From Ceratobasidium sp. AG-K (taxonomy: Eukaryota > Basidiomycota > Agaricomycetes > Cantharellales > Ceratobasidiaceae), in NCBI GenBank assembly GCA_037039685.1, contig JAWNGF010000015.1, positions 759,001-823,000 on the forward strand: a stretch of DNA of 64,000 bases, in the 5' to 3' direction. Shown piece after piece: positions 11,691 through 22,797 of the stretch. The notes beneath the pieces are model-generated. The model did no database searches, was not told where the DNA came from, and saw only the letters and a list, made by a program, of their open reading frames with translations. The position numbers and the translations under genes were made by a program. The number at the start of each line of letters is the position of its first letter. The stretch's first letter is position 1.

Positions 11691-13650
11691 CCGAATCTTC
11701 TATGATCGTAGCTTCTCTTCCCTTTATGCTGGGTTCAGTTGTTATCCACTCCTTGGACAAGCATTTGAGCAAACAGTGACCTTCTTGACTGCACTTCAGA
11801 CATTGGTTTGATGCTATTCTTGCCTTGTATACTTTGTCTGGAAGCCTTTTTGTAGAGGCTTGCCCGGTGGTGGTTGCTTGGGGTGTTTTCTTTCTGGTGG
11901 ATGCCTTGATCTGTTGCAATTTCTGGTTGATGGAGATTGCAAGAGTGATCCATTGGTTAAGGTTAAGGCGCCTTTCAGTTCCATCTTCGTTGATGAGGGA
12001 GAGTTCAAATTGTGCTAATTCTGTTTTGATTTCTGGCTTCAGTCCCTCTTTGAATTGGTTGATAAGGGCTTCTTCCCCCCAATTCACTTCCACCATGTGA
12101 AAGCGGAATTCTGTCATGTAGTTTGCTACTGAATTGATTTGCTTGCTTTTTTTGGATATCGGCCTCCGCCTTGGCCTTCTTTTTAGGGTCGCTAAATTGC
12201 TCCATGAAATGTGATTTGAATGTTTCCCAAGACGTGAGGTTTGGGTCAGGTACTCCATTGTTCATGGATTGGAGCAGCACCTGTGCCCAATGTGTGGCGG
12301 ATCTTTATCCAATTTGAAATTGGCTAGTGCTTCTCTGATCCGTTCTTGTCCCAAGTTGCATTGGTCGCCCAACCTGACGAAGTAGCTCTCCATTTGGGTG
12401 ATGAACATTTCTGCTCCTTCTCCTTTCTTCCCGTCAAAGGCTTCTGGTCTAGTTACTTTTGGACGCCTGTTTTCCCTTCTGTTGTCAGGGTTTTCAGAAA
12501 GCTGACGTAGCCTTTGTTCCAATTCGTCAAGCCTGGTAGATTCTGCTTCGGGGTGGGCAGGTGATACAGCATGTAGGGATGCTTCATCCATCTGTTTGTG
12601 CATGTTGTTGATTGTCTCTTGCATGGTGTTAATTTGTTCAATTGCAATCCTTCCGTTGCCTCTTAGTCCTTCTAGCCCTTGGGTGACTGCCTCATTCCAG
12701 GCTAACTGTGCCTGCCTCGTTGTGTTCAGATCTTCCTGTACATTGTTTACCAGTCCTTGTGTGTTTGTGACTTTGTTTCTTAGGCGGATTACATCTTGCC
12801 CAACCAGGAAGCTGTTATGTTCACTGTTTTGTGCAGCAGTAAGGATATCTGTCAGGGTTCCTTGTAGGTTGTTGAGGGAATCGTTGAAGATTTGTTGGTT
12901 GTTGGCCAACACTTGAGTAGATTGTTCTAACCCGTTGAGTTGTCTATCAATTGTTATCCTCATTCCCTCAATAATCCTTAAGAGTGCATTGTGTCTTCCG
13001 AGGTGAAGATTGTCAAGGTCGTCAAGATTGCTAATCACAGTCCTACTGCTGGAGCTAGAACTTGAGCTGGGAATCCCAGGGACGTCTTGGCCTTCAGTTG
13101 CTGTTGGTTGTTGGGAATACCCTTGTGGTACATATGGCGGTGCTGGGTTGACTAGTGTCATGGCCTGAGAGCTTGTTGGGACTGGACCGACATTGGTGAT
13201 AGTTCCCGCAATCTGGGGTATTAGAGGAGCGTGGGAAATATGCGGCGTGGGAGGGGGTCTGATAGGAACAAGGGATACGCCCCCGTGAGCTTCAGGTTGA
13301 GGGGAAAAGAACTGTCTTCTGGATCCCATAGGCCATAGTGGACGTGATGGACCTGGAGTTGCGCTTGAGATAGGGATTCAAATTGTGACCAGTGTGGGGT
13401 TGTCGGTAATACCCCCTGGTTCTCTAGTGACCATGGTAGGCTCTTCTTGTACGACTGAAATGTTTTCAGTGTTGAATGTTCCAGGCATAGAGGCTTGGCT
13501 TTGTGGGCAAGACCTTGCTGGTCCTCCAGCCCGTGCTTGTGCAATATCTTGCTTGTTGAGGGAACTTGTAGGTCTTGAAGCCCTACTTGGTCCTCTCCTT
13601 GTCGAGAGTGGTGTTGCAAGGCGTGACCCCGCGTCCTCTTGTATGGACAT
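11668..13650 (-). pseudogene. gag: gag of A4
   Basis: Starts MSIQEDAGSRLATPLS just inside the primer site. The N-terminal third is Pro/Ser/Arg-rich with a serine run. Then come a coiled coil (13,000-12,550), the capsid-like core (PEAFDGKKGEGAEMFITQ) and a zinc knuckle CLKCSQEGHCLLKC near 11790. It ends ...DSGKEGVSL at 11668, with pol in another frame. Breaks: a stop at 13378 and frameshifts near 12300 and 12150. Confidence 0.88.
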
Positions 13651-13658
13651 GATTGTTA

Positions 13659-13670
13659 AGCTTGTTTTGT
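13659..13670 (-). promoter_or_regulatory. Self-primer binding site of A4
   Basis: agcttgttttgt, two bases (aa) inside the LTR start at 13673. Exact reverse complement of acaaaacaagct at 13833-13844 in the same LTR. Confidence 0.85.
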
Positions 13671-13672
13671 AA

Positions 13673-14140
13673 TGTTGTAAGCTACTTCTTGGTGGCTATG
13701 AGACAAGCTGCAAGGGAGAGTGGACAGCACTAAGACCTAAGTGAGCTCTTGAGCCGCAACACACTTAAGTGTCTGTAGGCTCTAAAGGGTAGGGGTGGTT
13801 CTAAGTGTCACTCAAAGGGGATGTTTGACAAGACAAAACAAGCTGGGGTTACCAGGCTTGTTGGTCCTCTATATATATTCACAAAGAGGCCGAGTCATAC
13901 AAGGCGCAGCCACACAAGTCACACAAAACAGCCAGTCAGGAGTGTCCATGTGAGTCATGCTGTATGAACAGACATGACTTGTACAAAGCACAGCCGCATT
14001 ACACAGTGTAACACAAACAACCACAAGAAGGTGGCAATGTGGCACAGGAAAAGACAAACAATGTACAAACAGAACAAAGGACACAAGGACAGACGGGCGA
14101 GGCACAAGTCGAGTCCGATGGAGTGAGCTGGCTCACAACA
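13673..14140 (-). repeat. 5' LTR of A4 (family A)
   Basis: 468 bp, TGTTGTAAGC ... GCTCACAACA, followed by TSD TCTAG. It contains a TATA box on the minus strand (plus ctatatatattc), the self-primer complement, TGAGTCA sites, and the palindromes ACACTTAAGTGT and GTTACACAGTGTAAC. Confidence 0.95.
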
Positions 14141-14145
14141 TCTAG

Positions 14146-14516
14146 ACTTCCAACAAAACCAACCCTGACCTCCACCAATCATGACTGAAGAAGGCGAAGA
14201 AGAGTATGAAGTTGAGAAGATTGTAGATTGGTATCAAGACCCTGATGGGCTCAAATACCGCATCAGATGGAGAGGTTATAGCCCTCTGGAAGACACAGAA
14301 GACCTGGCAGAAAACCTTGCCGAGCTGACTCATGTCATGAGAAAGTTCCAAAGGGACTTTCCCACCAGCCCACTTCCTGTGAATTTCACTTCCTCTGAGT
14401 ACAAAAAGGCAAAGGGGAAAGTGGCAGAAATTATCACTCCAGCTTTTCAGCCTACTACTACTACTTCACTGCCAAATGCTCCCCTGTCCAAAAGACTTTT
14501 TACTTCCCCACCAACA
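14146..14516 (+). pseudogene. pol: pol of G, part 2 (chromodomain)
   Basis: Continuation of the G pol frame after A4. An in-frame TGA at 14166-14168 follows NQP; the A4 copy has an Arg codon there, so this is probably CGA to TGA. The chromodomain follows: EEGEEEYEVEKIVDW ... LKYRIRWRGYSPLEDTEDL. Two aromatic positions of the usual cage are present (Y of YEVE, W of RWRGY), but the usual Trp after the acidic turn (NTWEP-like) is absent. The frame runs without a stop into the third ORF at 14517. Confidence 0.85.
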
Positions 14517-15921
14517 ATGCCTGCTACTTGCACCGTCTCCACCACCTTTATCACCCGGGCTTCCAAGTACAAGAAGGCTAGAGCCTACAAGAAGGCTCTC
14601 ATGCTCACTGGACCTGGCAAGTTTGCTGTCAACAACAGGGATACCACCCCCTGGTCCCTCAACAAGGCCAAGGTCCTTGCCAAGCAGCTTGAGCCAGGTG
14701 TCCAGCTTGGATATATCCCCCTGCAGGAACAAGCTACTATCAAGTGGGACAAGCAACGCAAGTTGCTCATCATCCCCTGCCTTGGCTCCCTACCTTGGGT
14801 CAGCCATCCAGATGCCCAGTCTACCAACCCCACCAACATTGGCCAGAGCAAATACTGCCACTGCCACAGTTGCGTTGGGCTCACTGTCCACAACATTGTT
14901 CTCAAGAGCATGGATGCCTGGAACCGCAACACCGGTTTCAAGTGGGAAGGCAAACAATGGTTCAAGCAAGAGGAAGACCCTTTGCCTCCTCCCCGCTGAC
15001 GGACATCGCAAGGAGGAAGGGATCTGGTGGCGCCCATGCGCCACAGACTTTGAATCAGGATGGCCAACAGACTGTGAGTTCAAGCAATTACCCTCTCCTG
15101 CAAAAACTTACCCTAGAGATGATCCCTTGTTCAATGCCATTGACTGGTCAAAAGGCGCTGATGGGAGTGGTGTTGTAGGCTACTTCTTGGTGGCTATGAG
15201 ACAAGCTGCAAGGGAGAGTGGACAGCACTAAGACCTAAGTGACCTCTTGAACTGCAACACACTTAAGTGTCTGTAGGCTCTAAAGGGTAGGGGTGGTTCT
15301 AAGTGTCACTCAAAAGGGATGTTTTGACAAGACAAAACAAGCTGGGGTTACCAGGCTTGTTGATCCTCTATATATATTCAACAGAGTGGCCGAGTCATCC
15401 AGTGCACAGCCACACAAGTCATACAAGCAAGCCAGTCAGGAGTGTCCATGTGAGTCATGCTATATGAACAGACATGACTTGTACAATAGCACAGCCACGT
15501 TACACAATGTAACAGAACAACCACAAGAACGTGGCAATGCGGCAAAGGGAACAGAAATATGATACAAGACAAAGAACAGACAGGCAAGGCAACAGACAAG
15601 TCTGATGGAGGGAGCTGGCTCATGACAAGTGGGTATGTCAACATGGCAGGGCAACCTATGGAGAACAACAACGAGGAAGCTGTTGAGGTCCCCCCCACAC
15701 CCCCAAGCTCCAACACTGACAACAACGTCAAACAAGAATGGGAGGCCACCTGGGACAAGGCCCAGGTGAACATCAAATCCCCCATCATAGGCATTGGCAA
15801 TGCAGTTGCCAACATGGAGCCTCACCCCCCTGCTGACCAAATGCCTTGCGACGCCAATGTCCTCAAAGCCTACTGCCTCATCCAATGCGGTTCCTGGAGC
15901 ATCAAGCAGCCCAACAAATAG
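14517..15921 (+). pseudogene. Third ORF of G, split by a solo LTR
   Basis: Begins MPATCTVSTTF at 14517. Here it is in frame with the chromodomain upstream, so a pol fusion is possible. The frame stops at 14997 (TGA) and continues after a frameshift (GHRKEEGIWWRP...) to 15170, where a family A solo LTR is inserted. It resumes at 15633 (YVNMAGQPMENNNEE) and runs to 15921. Similarity to the A/B third ORF is seen in CHCHSCVGLTVHNIVLKS (compare FVCQGCAAFQVSEVV) and in the DAWN...KEEGIWWRP block. Function unknown. Frameshifted remains continue to about 16120. Confidence 0.7.
15171..15627 (-). repeat. Solo LTR, family A, TSD AGTGG
   Basis: 457 bp, TGTTGTAGGC ... CTCATGACA, flanked by AGTGG at 15166-15170 and 15628-15632. 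No internal element is present; the G reading frame continues across it. Confidence 0.95.
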
Positions 15922-15927
15922 CTCAAC

Positions 15928-16159
15928 CACAGGCAAGAACAGTGGTCCAGATGGGAGGTGGCAGCACTGGAGTGCCTTCAAGAACAGCACCAAGAAGAGC
16001 TCGACCACCTCTACTAGGAAAAGTGGGACCAAATGGATGTGGTCCTTGAGGCAGACATGCGCACCCTGGCAGAGCGTGTTGGGTGGTGGGAGTTGAAGGA
16101 ATGGGTTGTCTGCAAATAGGCGAGTGCGCTCCACTTCACTCACCTTTGTGGGAGGGCAA
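15928..16159 (+). other. 3' tail of G with polypurine stretch
   Basis: Coding-like remnants in shifted frames (for example EADMRTLAERVGWWELKEW near 16060), then gtgggagggcaa immediately before the F-type LTR. This fits the position of a polypurine tract. Confidence 0.5.
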
Positions 16160-16657
16160 TGTTGTGACCCGTCCCTCCCTCTGTCTCTGTTTGTGGACTT
16201 GTGGCTTGTGTTGGCGCCATAAGCGCCCCTTCTCTTGGGTTGAGCCCTCTCCCTTGTTTAGTGAGGTGTATGGATGATGTGTCACCATGAGTCATATGAC
16301 TCATGCTGTTTTCTATTGGCTGGCCTCCGCAGCCCCCTTTATGACTCGGACTTTGACTCAAACATGTGACTCATGTATCTACTATGACTCACCTGCTGTC
16401 TGAGTATATATACTGGCTTGCAAGCATGGTCATCCCCAGCTTGCTTTGCCTTGTCAACTCTCCCTGCAGTGTGATCAGAGGCACTTGGCTACTTAGCCTT
16501 TAGCGCAGCCACTTGGACTTAGGAGCTAGTGACTTGTACTGACAAGACTAGCGTTTGTCCACCTTAGTGATAGAGTCTTAGAAGACTTATCACATATTGT
16601 TTCACATCTCAAAGGCCATTAGTGGTCGTCAACCGTAGGCATTAGCAGGTTGCGACA
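16160..16657 (+). repeat. LTR, family F, plus orientation
   Basis: TGTTGTGACCC ... GGTTGCGACA, 498 bp. It is preceded by a purine stretch as a 3' LTR of G would be, and followed by a primer site as a 5' LTR would be. No matching 5-bp TSD is seen (GGCAA left, TTGCA right). One LTR may be shared by two tandem elements. TATA at 16405-16412. Five TGASTCA sites lie at 16288-16391. Confidence 0.85.
16288..16391 (+). promoter_or_regulatory. Cluster of five bZIP-type TGASTCA sites in LTR F
   Basis: TGAGTCA 16288-16294; TGACTCA 16297-16303, 16354-16360, 16367-16373 and 16385-16391. The first two form the palindrome ATGAGTCATATGACTCAT. All lie 14-120 bp upstream of the TATA box. TGASTCA is the Gcn4/AP-1 core; use of the sites is inferred. 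Confidence 0.6.
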
Positions 16658-16659
16658 TT

Positions 16660-16671
16660 GCAAAGCAAGCT
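16660..16671 (+). promoter_or_regulatory. Self-primer binding site behind LTR F
   Basis: gcaaagcaagct, two bases (tt) after the LTR end at 16657. Exact reverse complement of agcttgctttgc at 16438-16449, which begins 33 bp downstream of the TATA start. Confidence 0.85.
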
Positions 16672-16677
16672 ACAAGT

Positions 16678-17246
16678 ATGCTGAGCCACAAGCAAACAAA
16701 GTCACATGACAACATGGACAATCAATCCTCAAGTGCAGCGTCTCGAAGGAGCAAGGCTCCAACTGGCACAATAGTTGAGATCCAATCAAACCCCCCAACA
16801 GGAGCAAGAGAATGGGCAGGTGACTGGACTGCGCCACTGAGAAGCACTAGCTGCCTATCAAGACCCCCTTCCACCAGCATGCCAGGAGGAATTGGCAATA
16901 TTATCGAAACATCAGGAACTCAAGAAGAACTCAGGGGTTCAAACAAGCAAAGGTCCACCTCACCAACAATTCAAGTAGTTGAAAATCCAATCAACATGCC
17001 AACACCACCAGCACCAGTTGTCACTTTCCACAGGGAAAGTGTGATTAGCCCTAGGGCTGTGCATGTGATCAGGATACCAGGACCACTTAGAAGCGCTACC
17101 CCAGGACCATCAAACATTGGAACAACAGGGACTAGATGCCCTTTAGCGTTTCCTGACTTCGGAATGCAATTTCCTCCACCGGTGGCTACCCCAACTTTCA
17201 CTCCTATGTCCATGCCTCCACTAGTAGAAGTTACTAGGACCCACAG
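16678..17246 (+). pseudogene. gag: gag N-terminal fragment of an F-type element
   Basis: Open frame from ATG 16678 (MLSHKQTKSHDN), Pro/Ser/Thr-rich, with a layout like the leader of family A gag (short basic start, then VVENPINMPTPPAP, then RIPGPLRSATPGPS). It is cut at about 17246 by the inverted F LTR. No capsid core or zinc knuckle of this gag follows; the gag at 17752 is of another type. Confidence 0.65.
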
Positions 17247-17744
17247 TGGTTGCAACCTGTTAATGACTGTGGTGGACAACCGCTAATGGCCTTTGAGATG
17301 TGGAACAATATGTGATAAGTCTTCTAAGACTCTATCACTAAGGTGGACAAACGCTAGTCTTGTCAGTACAAGTCACTAGCTCCTAAGTCCAAGTGGCTGT
17401 GCTCAAGGCTAAGTAGCCAAGTGCCTCTGATCACACTGCAGGGAGAGTTGACAAGGCAAAGCAAGCTTGGGATGACCATGCTTGCTAGCCAGTATATATA
17501 CTCAGAGAACAAGTGAGTCATAGCAAATACATGAGTCACAAGTCTGAGTCAAAGTCCAAGTCATAAAGAGGGCTGCGGAGGCCAGCCAATAGAAAACAGC
17601 ATGAGTCATATGACTCATGGTGACACATCATCCATACACCTCACTAAACAAGGGAGAGGGCACAGCAAAGAGAGAAGGCGCTTAAGGCGCTGGTACAAGC
17701 CATGAGTCCACAAACAGAGACAGAGGGAGGGACAGGTCACGACA
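17247..17744 (-). repeat. LTR, family F, inverted copy
   Basis: About 498 bp, reverse complement of the LTR at 16160-16657 with some divergence. Its left end reads TGGTTGCAACC where TGTCGCAACC is expected; its right end is GGTCACGACA. No TSD (CACAG / AAGCA), no primer site and no polypurine tract adjoin it, so it is rearranged rather than a simple solo insertion. Confidence 0.8.
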
Positions 17745-17751
17745 AAGCACC

Positions 17752-18132
17752 TTGGAGAGAGTGACACTGAGCAGAACACAGAAGCAGGTGACCACGAGCG
17801 CAACAGCGCATAAATTCCAGAAGGGAGAAGCAATCTACATGGTAACCCCTCAGGGTAGCAAGAAGGGTACAATCGAGTCAATTGGCAAAAACAAGCACAG
17901 GTTCCTCACACCCAAGGTAGAATGGGCTGATGGAACAACAACAGAGATCCCCTTTAGTTTCATCAAACCAGATACCCGCCAAGCCAAGGTGGAGCTAGCA
18001 GCCGCCACGAGTGAAACCACATGTTACTGTTGCCAGAAGAAGGGACATATTGCCAAAGATTGCCAGGCACAAATAGCCGCCCTAGAGGAAGTTGACACCA
18101 CAGATTCAGAGTTGGGAAAAGGCAGCAACTGA
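17752..18132 (+). pseudogene. gag: gag C-terminus of E2 with zinc knuckle
   Basis: Open to a stop at 18130. The first half is basic (KFQKGEAIYMVTPQGSKKG). The zinc knuckle CYCCQKKGHIAKDC (CX2CX4HX4C) lies near residue 93. It ends DSELGKGSN. Element C has a similar knuckle (CNKKGHIAKDC) near 52070. The capsid part is missing at the 5' side. Confidence 0.8.
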
Positions 18133-18149
18133 GGGGAGCATCAGGCAGC

Positions 18150-21100
18150 CTAAAGTCGGAATTAGATTGTGTAGTCAGGAAGGATGGAAAACAATCTGTA
18201 AACAAAATATACCTTTGTTCTACCAAATATGCAGGCCAACTTTGAGTCCCCATCACAATTGAAAGCCTGAAAAACCTTATTACTGTTGCAATGATCTCAC
18301 TCATGAGCATCGGGAAACTTCATCAACTCTGAGTACATAAAAAAACACAAGTTCCCCAGAAAAAAGAACAAGACTGCAAGACAGGTCCAAGTAATAGATG
18401 GCCAACCAATAGCAAACGGGTTGATTGACAGGGAGTGTACCTTCCAAATCATTATGAATGACCATGTTGAAGAAATCACTTGCAATGTTGCGCCATTAGG
18501 CTGTCACACCATAGTTCTGGGCATCCCATGGCTGAAGAAGCATAACCCAAGGATTGATTGGGCATTAGGGAAACTAGAATTTGAGTCAGATTATTGCACG
18601 GCAGAATGTTTATGCAAAGATTGCAACGCCATAGAAGGAGGGGTAGTGGGTCAGCTTCCTGATGAATATTTCGAATTCAAAGACGAGTTTGTGGCCAAAG
18701 AGGTAGAGAAACTGCCTCCCCACAGACCCTATGCCCTCAAAATCGAATTGGAACCAGGTGCAAAACCCAAGATAGGCGTAGTCTACTCTCTAACCAAGGA
18801 AGAGGACCGCATTCTCAAAGCATGGATTGACGGAAATCTGGAAAAAGGATTCATCATACCCTCAACCTCAGAAAGGGCATTGCCTGTAATGTTTGTCAAA
18901 TGCCACAACATTGACAGAAAACCACAACCTCCCAGACTCTGCATGGACTATCAATACCTGAATAGATGGACCAAAAAGAACCGTTACCCACTACCAAGAA
19001 CAGATGATCTCATTGAGCAGGTCAAGGGTGCAAAAATCTTTACCAAACTTGATCTCAAGTCAGGATACAACCTAGTCAGGGTTGCGGAGGTAGATGTTCA
19101 CAAAACAGCTTTCAGGACAAAATACAGGCTTTACAAAACAAAAGTCATGCCATTCAGGCTCACCAATGCACTGGCCACTTTCCAAAACATGATGGACGCC
19201 AAGTTTAGGGACATCAAAGGGGTGTACATGGAGATCTACATTGATGATATCCGCATCTTCTCCAAGAATCCTGAAGAACATCCCACGCTTGTAAAGGAAG
19301 TCCTGTGCTGTCTACAACGCCTCAGCCTTTACTGCTCCCTCAAGAAGTGTTTGTTCCATGTGCCCAAAGTAGACTACCTAGGGCTAGTCATATCAGGGGA
19401 AGTGGTCAAAATGCAGGAAGAGAAAATCAGTGCTATCAAAAAATGGCCCACACATAAAAATGTTACAGACATCCAAACCTTCCTTGGCTTTGCAAACTTC
19501 TATCAGTGGTTCATTTGCAACTATACTCACATAGTGCGACCCTTGTACAACTTGACCATGAAAACAAAGCAATGGGAATGGGGAACAGAAGCAGAACTTG
19601 CATTCCAGGGATTAATCAAGGAATTCATCAAAGCACCTATCCTTCTGCAACCTGATCAGGACAAGGGGTTCATCATTGAATGTGATGCATCAGACAAAGT
19701 CACAGGGGCAGTTCTCAGTCAATACGGTTCCGACAACAAACTCCACCCTGTTGCCTTCATGTCCAAAAGCCTGTCCCCAGCCAAAGGGAACTATGATATC
19801 TTTGACAAAGAACTCCTGGCAATCATCAAGGCTTTCAAGGAATGGCGCCACCTTTTGGAAGGAACGGAAATCCCTGTGTTACTCCTTACCAACCACAAAA
19901 ACCTGGAATACTTCATGACCTCCAAGGTCCTAACCAAATGACAGAATGGATGGGCAGTCTTTCTCTCAGAATTTAATTTCCAGATCAAGTACAGGTCCAG
20001 CGGACTTAACAGAAAGGTGGATGCACTTAGATGATGGAGTGACCACAACCTAGAAGGGGGGGTAGTCCCTCAAAAACCCCTACTTTTGCCTCATCTCTTC
20101 ATCAGTTTGGCAGAAGAGGAACCTCAGGGTATGGCGTCAACCACAGATATTTGGCAAGCAATCAAGGATCAGACACTAGGGGACAACTATGTTACATCAA
20201 TTTGGGCTTTCCTCAGCAACCAACCAGAAAAGGCACCTGCATCAGCACAGAAGGAATTTGGAGATTGGAAAATCAGGAATGATATGTTGTATTGCAAAGG
20301 AAAGATTTATGTCCTTAGCAACAAGAAGATCAAGTGCCAGATCCTGGAACTCCATCATGACAATAAAGCAGCCAGACAGATAGGGCCAGCAAAAACCCTG
20401 GAAATGGTCAAGCGGCAGTATTGGTGGCCATCCATGAAAGCATATGTCAAGAAATATGTTGCTTTGTGCGACTTGTGCCAACAATCAAAACCAATCAATC
20501 AATGCCCACTTGGCGAATTGCAACCACTCAAACTTCCCTCCAAACCCTGGCAACACATCTCCGTTGATATGGTCATCAAACTTCCACTGTCAAAAGGTCT
20601 AGATTCCATCTTGGTCATTGTGGACACCCTAACCAAGATGGCACATTTCATAGCTTGTACGGAAAGGACCACATCACCCAAACTTGCGGAACTGTTCATG
20701 GAGCATTGCTGGAAGTTGCATGGAACCCCAGAAACTGTTGTATGTGATTGTGGCCCCACATTTGCTTCCAAATTCATGGAAGAACTTTACCAGGCCCTAA
20801 ACATCTAGCCCAGACTCTCCATGGCTTATCACCTGGAAACTGATGGACAAACAGAGCGCATCAACCAGATGGTAGAAGCTTTTATTTGTACCTACTGTTC
20901 TTTCAGGCAGCATGATTGGGCCTCGCTGTTACCTTTTGCCAAATTTGCGTACAACAATTCATTCCACTCCAGTATTGGCATGACGCCATTCTTTGCCAAC
21001 ATGGCCCGCCATCCATCAATTGAAGGCACACCAGTAGAAGATTGATTGGTGCCAGAGGCTGCGGCTCATGCACAGCACATTCTAGAAAATTTGGAAGAAG

Positions 21101-21750
21101 CTAAGGCCAGTTTGACCCTGAGCAAGGAACAGGACAAGGATTATGCAGAGAAGCAGCGGCAGGAGGATCCTTTCATCATTGGCAACAAGGTGTGGCTGAG
21201 TCACAATCACATCACAACAAACAGGCCTTCCATCAAATTATCCCACAAACATCTTGGTCCATTCACTATTTTGGAAGCTGTTGGAACAAATGCTTACCAA
21301 CTAGATCTCCCACCATCCATGACCATGCACCCAGTAGTCAATGTGTTGTGCTTAGCCAAGTATGAAGAGGACAAAATTGAGGGGCGCCATGTCAAACCAC
21401 CCCCTCCTATTGAAACGCTAGAAGGAGAAGAAGAGTACAAGGTGGAATGCCTCCAAAGTTCCAAAGTTGAGAAAGGAGTCCTGAAGTACTTTGTCAAATG
21501 GAAGGGTTACACAGCAGAACACAATTCTTGGGAACCCTTGGAGAACCTTGCCAATGCATCAGAACTCATCAACGAGTTCCACAAAGAACACCCAGCAGCC
21601 ATTAGGGAAGTTCCCAAGGTTACAAGGAAACGTCACCATGAAGAGACAAAGGAGGATTCGGCTGCTGACAACAAGGAAGATCGCCCCATTTGGCGCTCTA
21701 AGCATATAAAAGAGGCAGCCAGGATTCAGAGCCCTCATCAAAAGGTTTTT
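18150..21750 (+). pseudogene. pol: pol of E2 (PR remnant, RT, RNase H, integrase, chromodomain)
   Basis: Longest open stretch is 18421-19941. Protease C-terminus with IVLGIPWLKKHNPRIDW; RT with intact YIDDI near 19240; RNase H with IECDASDKVTGAVLSQ; integrase core with D (IVDTLTKMAHF), D (VCDCGPTF) and E (TDGQTERINQ). The chromodomain (EEEYKVECL ... YFVKWKGY ... NSWEPLENL) has all three aromatic-cage positions. Stops: TGA 19939 and TGA near 20032 (both CGA-like), TAG 20806, TGA 21043. The frame stays open past the chromodomain into the nested LTR and overlaps the third ORF. Confidence 0.88.
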
Positions 21751-21806
21751 GTTTTCATCCCTCCTTCACTAGACCCTCTTCCCACTCTTGCTTCACCCAC
21801 CGCACC

Positions 21807-22785
21807 ATGTCTACCCTTTCTGCCAACACCTGCCTTGTCCGCATCTATAACAACCTCTACACATGCTTGGCCTACTTCAAGCGGACAGTTGAGGTTGTAC
21901 CTCTGGCCAAGGACAGTCAATACTGGCACTCGGGCCTTCAACAACACTTTTAGTTCACTGTCGGCACACACTCCTACCACTGCTGCGCCCCCTGCTCTTT
22001 TGTGGGATTTCCACTTGTCCGCTGGAACTCGTGGATTGCCCATGCCACACAAGACATCTGTTGCGAGCCATGCTCTCGCCATTGGACTCGTCTGTGCCTC
22101 TTCCTCTCTCGTATCTTGTGTTTATTCTTTGTTTGTCTTTCCCCTTGTTTCCTGCCGCATTGCCACCTTCTTGTGGTTATGTGTTACACTGTGTAATGCG
22201 GCAGTGCTTTGTATGAGTCATGTCTGTTCATACAGCATGACTCACATGGACACTCCTGACTGGCTGCTGTGTATGACTCGTGTGGCTGCGCCTTGTATGA
22301 CTCGGCCACTTTCTGAATATATATAGAGGACCAACAAGCCTGGTGACCCCAGCTTGTTTTGTCTCGTCAAACATCCCCTTTGAGTGACACTTTGAACCAC
22401 CCCTATCCTCAAGAGTCTACAGACACTTAAGTGTGTTGCGATTCAAGAGGTCACTTAGGTCTTAGTGCCGTCCACTCTCCTTCACAGCTCGTCTCACAGC
22501 CACCAAGAAGAAGCTTACGACAACATCCATGATGCCTGGGAGATCATGGACGCCTCAAGGCGTACTCGGCTTGGTCTCCACAACCGCTTCGAGGTCATCA
22601 ACCTCACCAGCGGGCCTGGGCATCAAGAGCCCATTATCGACCTGATGGAGGATGATGAGGAGGATGTTTGGAAAGGTACTGGGACGGCAGAGGATCCATT
22701 TGTGCTGGGCAAGGAGGAGTTTGTGTTGGTTGACCATGCCCTGTCTGTTATGTCTGTTGCTTCCTTGTGTGACTCAGAGGCCTAG
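21807..22785 (+). pseudogene. Third ORF of E2, split by a solo LTR
   Basis: ATG 21807 (MSTLSANTCLVRIYNN). A TAG at 21951 sits where CAG is likely. Then come HCCAPCSFVGFPLVRWNSW (compare VCQGCAAFQVSEVVLLS in family A), the nested LTR at 22059-22522, and a second half from 22528 (HDAWEIMDASRRTRLGL) to a stop at 22785. The second half has EVINLTSG and IIDLMEDDEED, both like SUMO-interacting motifs. It sits between pol and the polypurine tract as in the A family. Homology to the A-type third ORF is weak and rests on position plus these motifs. Confidence 0.55.
22059..22522 (+). repeat. Solo LTR, family A, TSD ACATC
   Basis: 464 bp, TGTTGCGAGCC ... CTTACGACA, flanked by ACATC at 22054-22058 and 22523-22527. 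Plus orientation: TATA then agcttgttttgt. Confidence 0.95.
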
Positions 22786-22797
22786 AAGGGGGGGTAG

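Larger units (their letters stand above)
5735..14140 (-). mobile_element. Element A4: complete family A retrotransposon, TSD TCTAG
   Basis: Both LTRs are present (5735-7378 with nested H; 13673-14140), flanked by TCTAG at 5730-5734 and 14141-14145. Without H and its TSD copy the left LTR is 468 bp, the same as the right LTR. I count about 25 differences between them by eye (about 5%), largely C/T and G/A changes. Order on the minus strand: 5' LTR, primer site, gag, pol, third ORF, polypurine tract, 3' LTR. The third ORF is intact; gag and pol are broken by several stops and frameshifts. Confidence 0.95.
2824..16159 (+). mobile_element. Element G: plus-strand Ty3/gypsy chromovirus, split by A4 and a solo LTR
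   Basis: G is visible as 2824-5734, 14146-15170 and 15633-16159. Its left part (5' LTR, gag, most of protease) must lie beyond A1, outside the window. A4 interrupts it at the integrase/chromodomain junction (TSD TCTAG), and a solo family A LTR interrupts its third ORF (TSD AGTGG). Deleting the inserts plus one TSD copy restores the frame at both points. It ends in a purine stretch (gtgggagggcaa) against the F-type LTR at 16160, which is probably its 3' LTR. Confidence 0.85.

Noticed and set aside
17247..17744. Inverted F LTR as a plain solo insertion
   Set aside because: No matching 5-bp repeat on its two sides, and the gag types on either side do not belong together.
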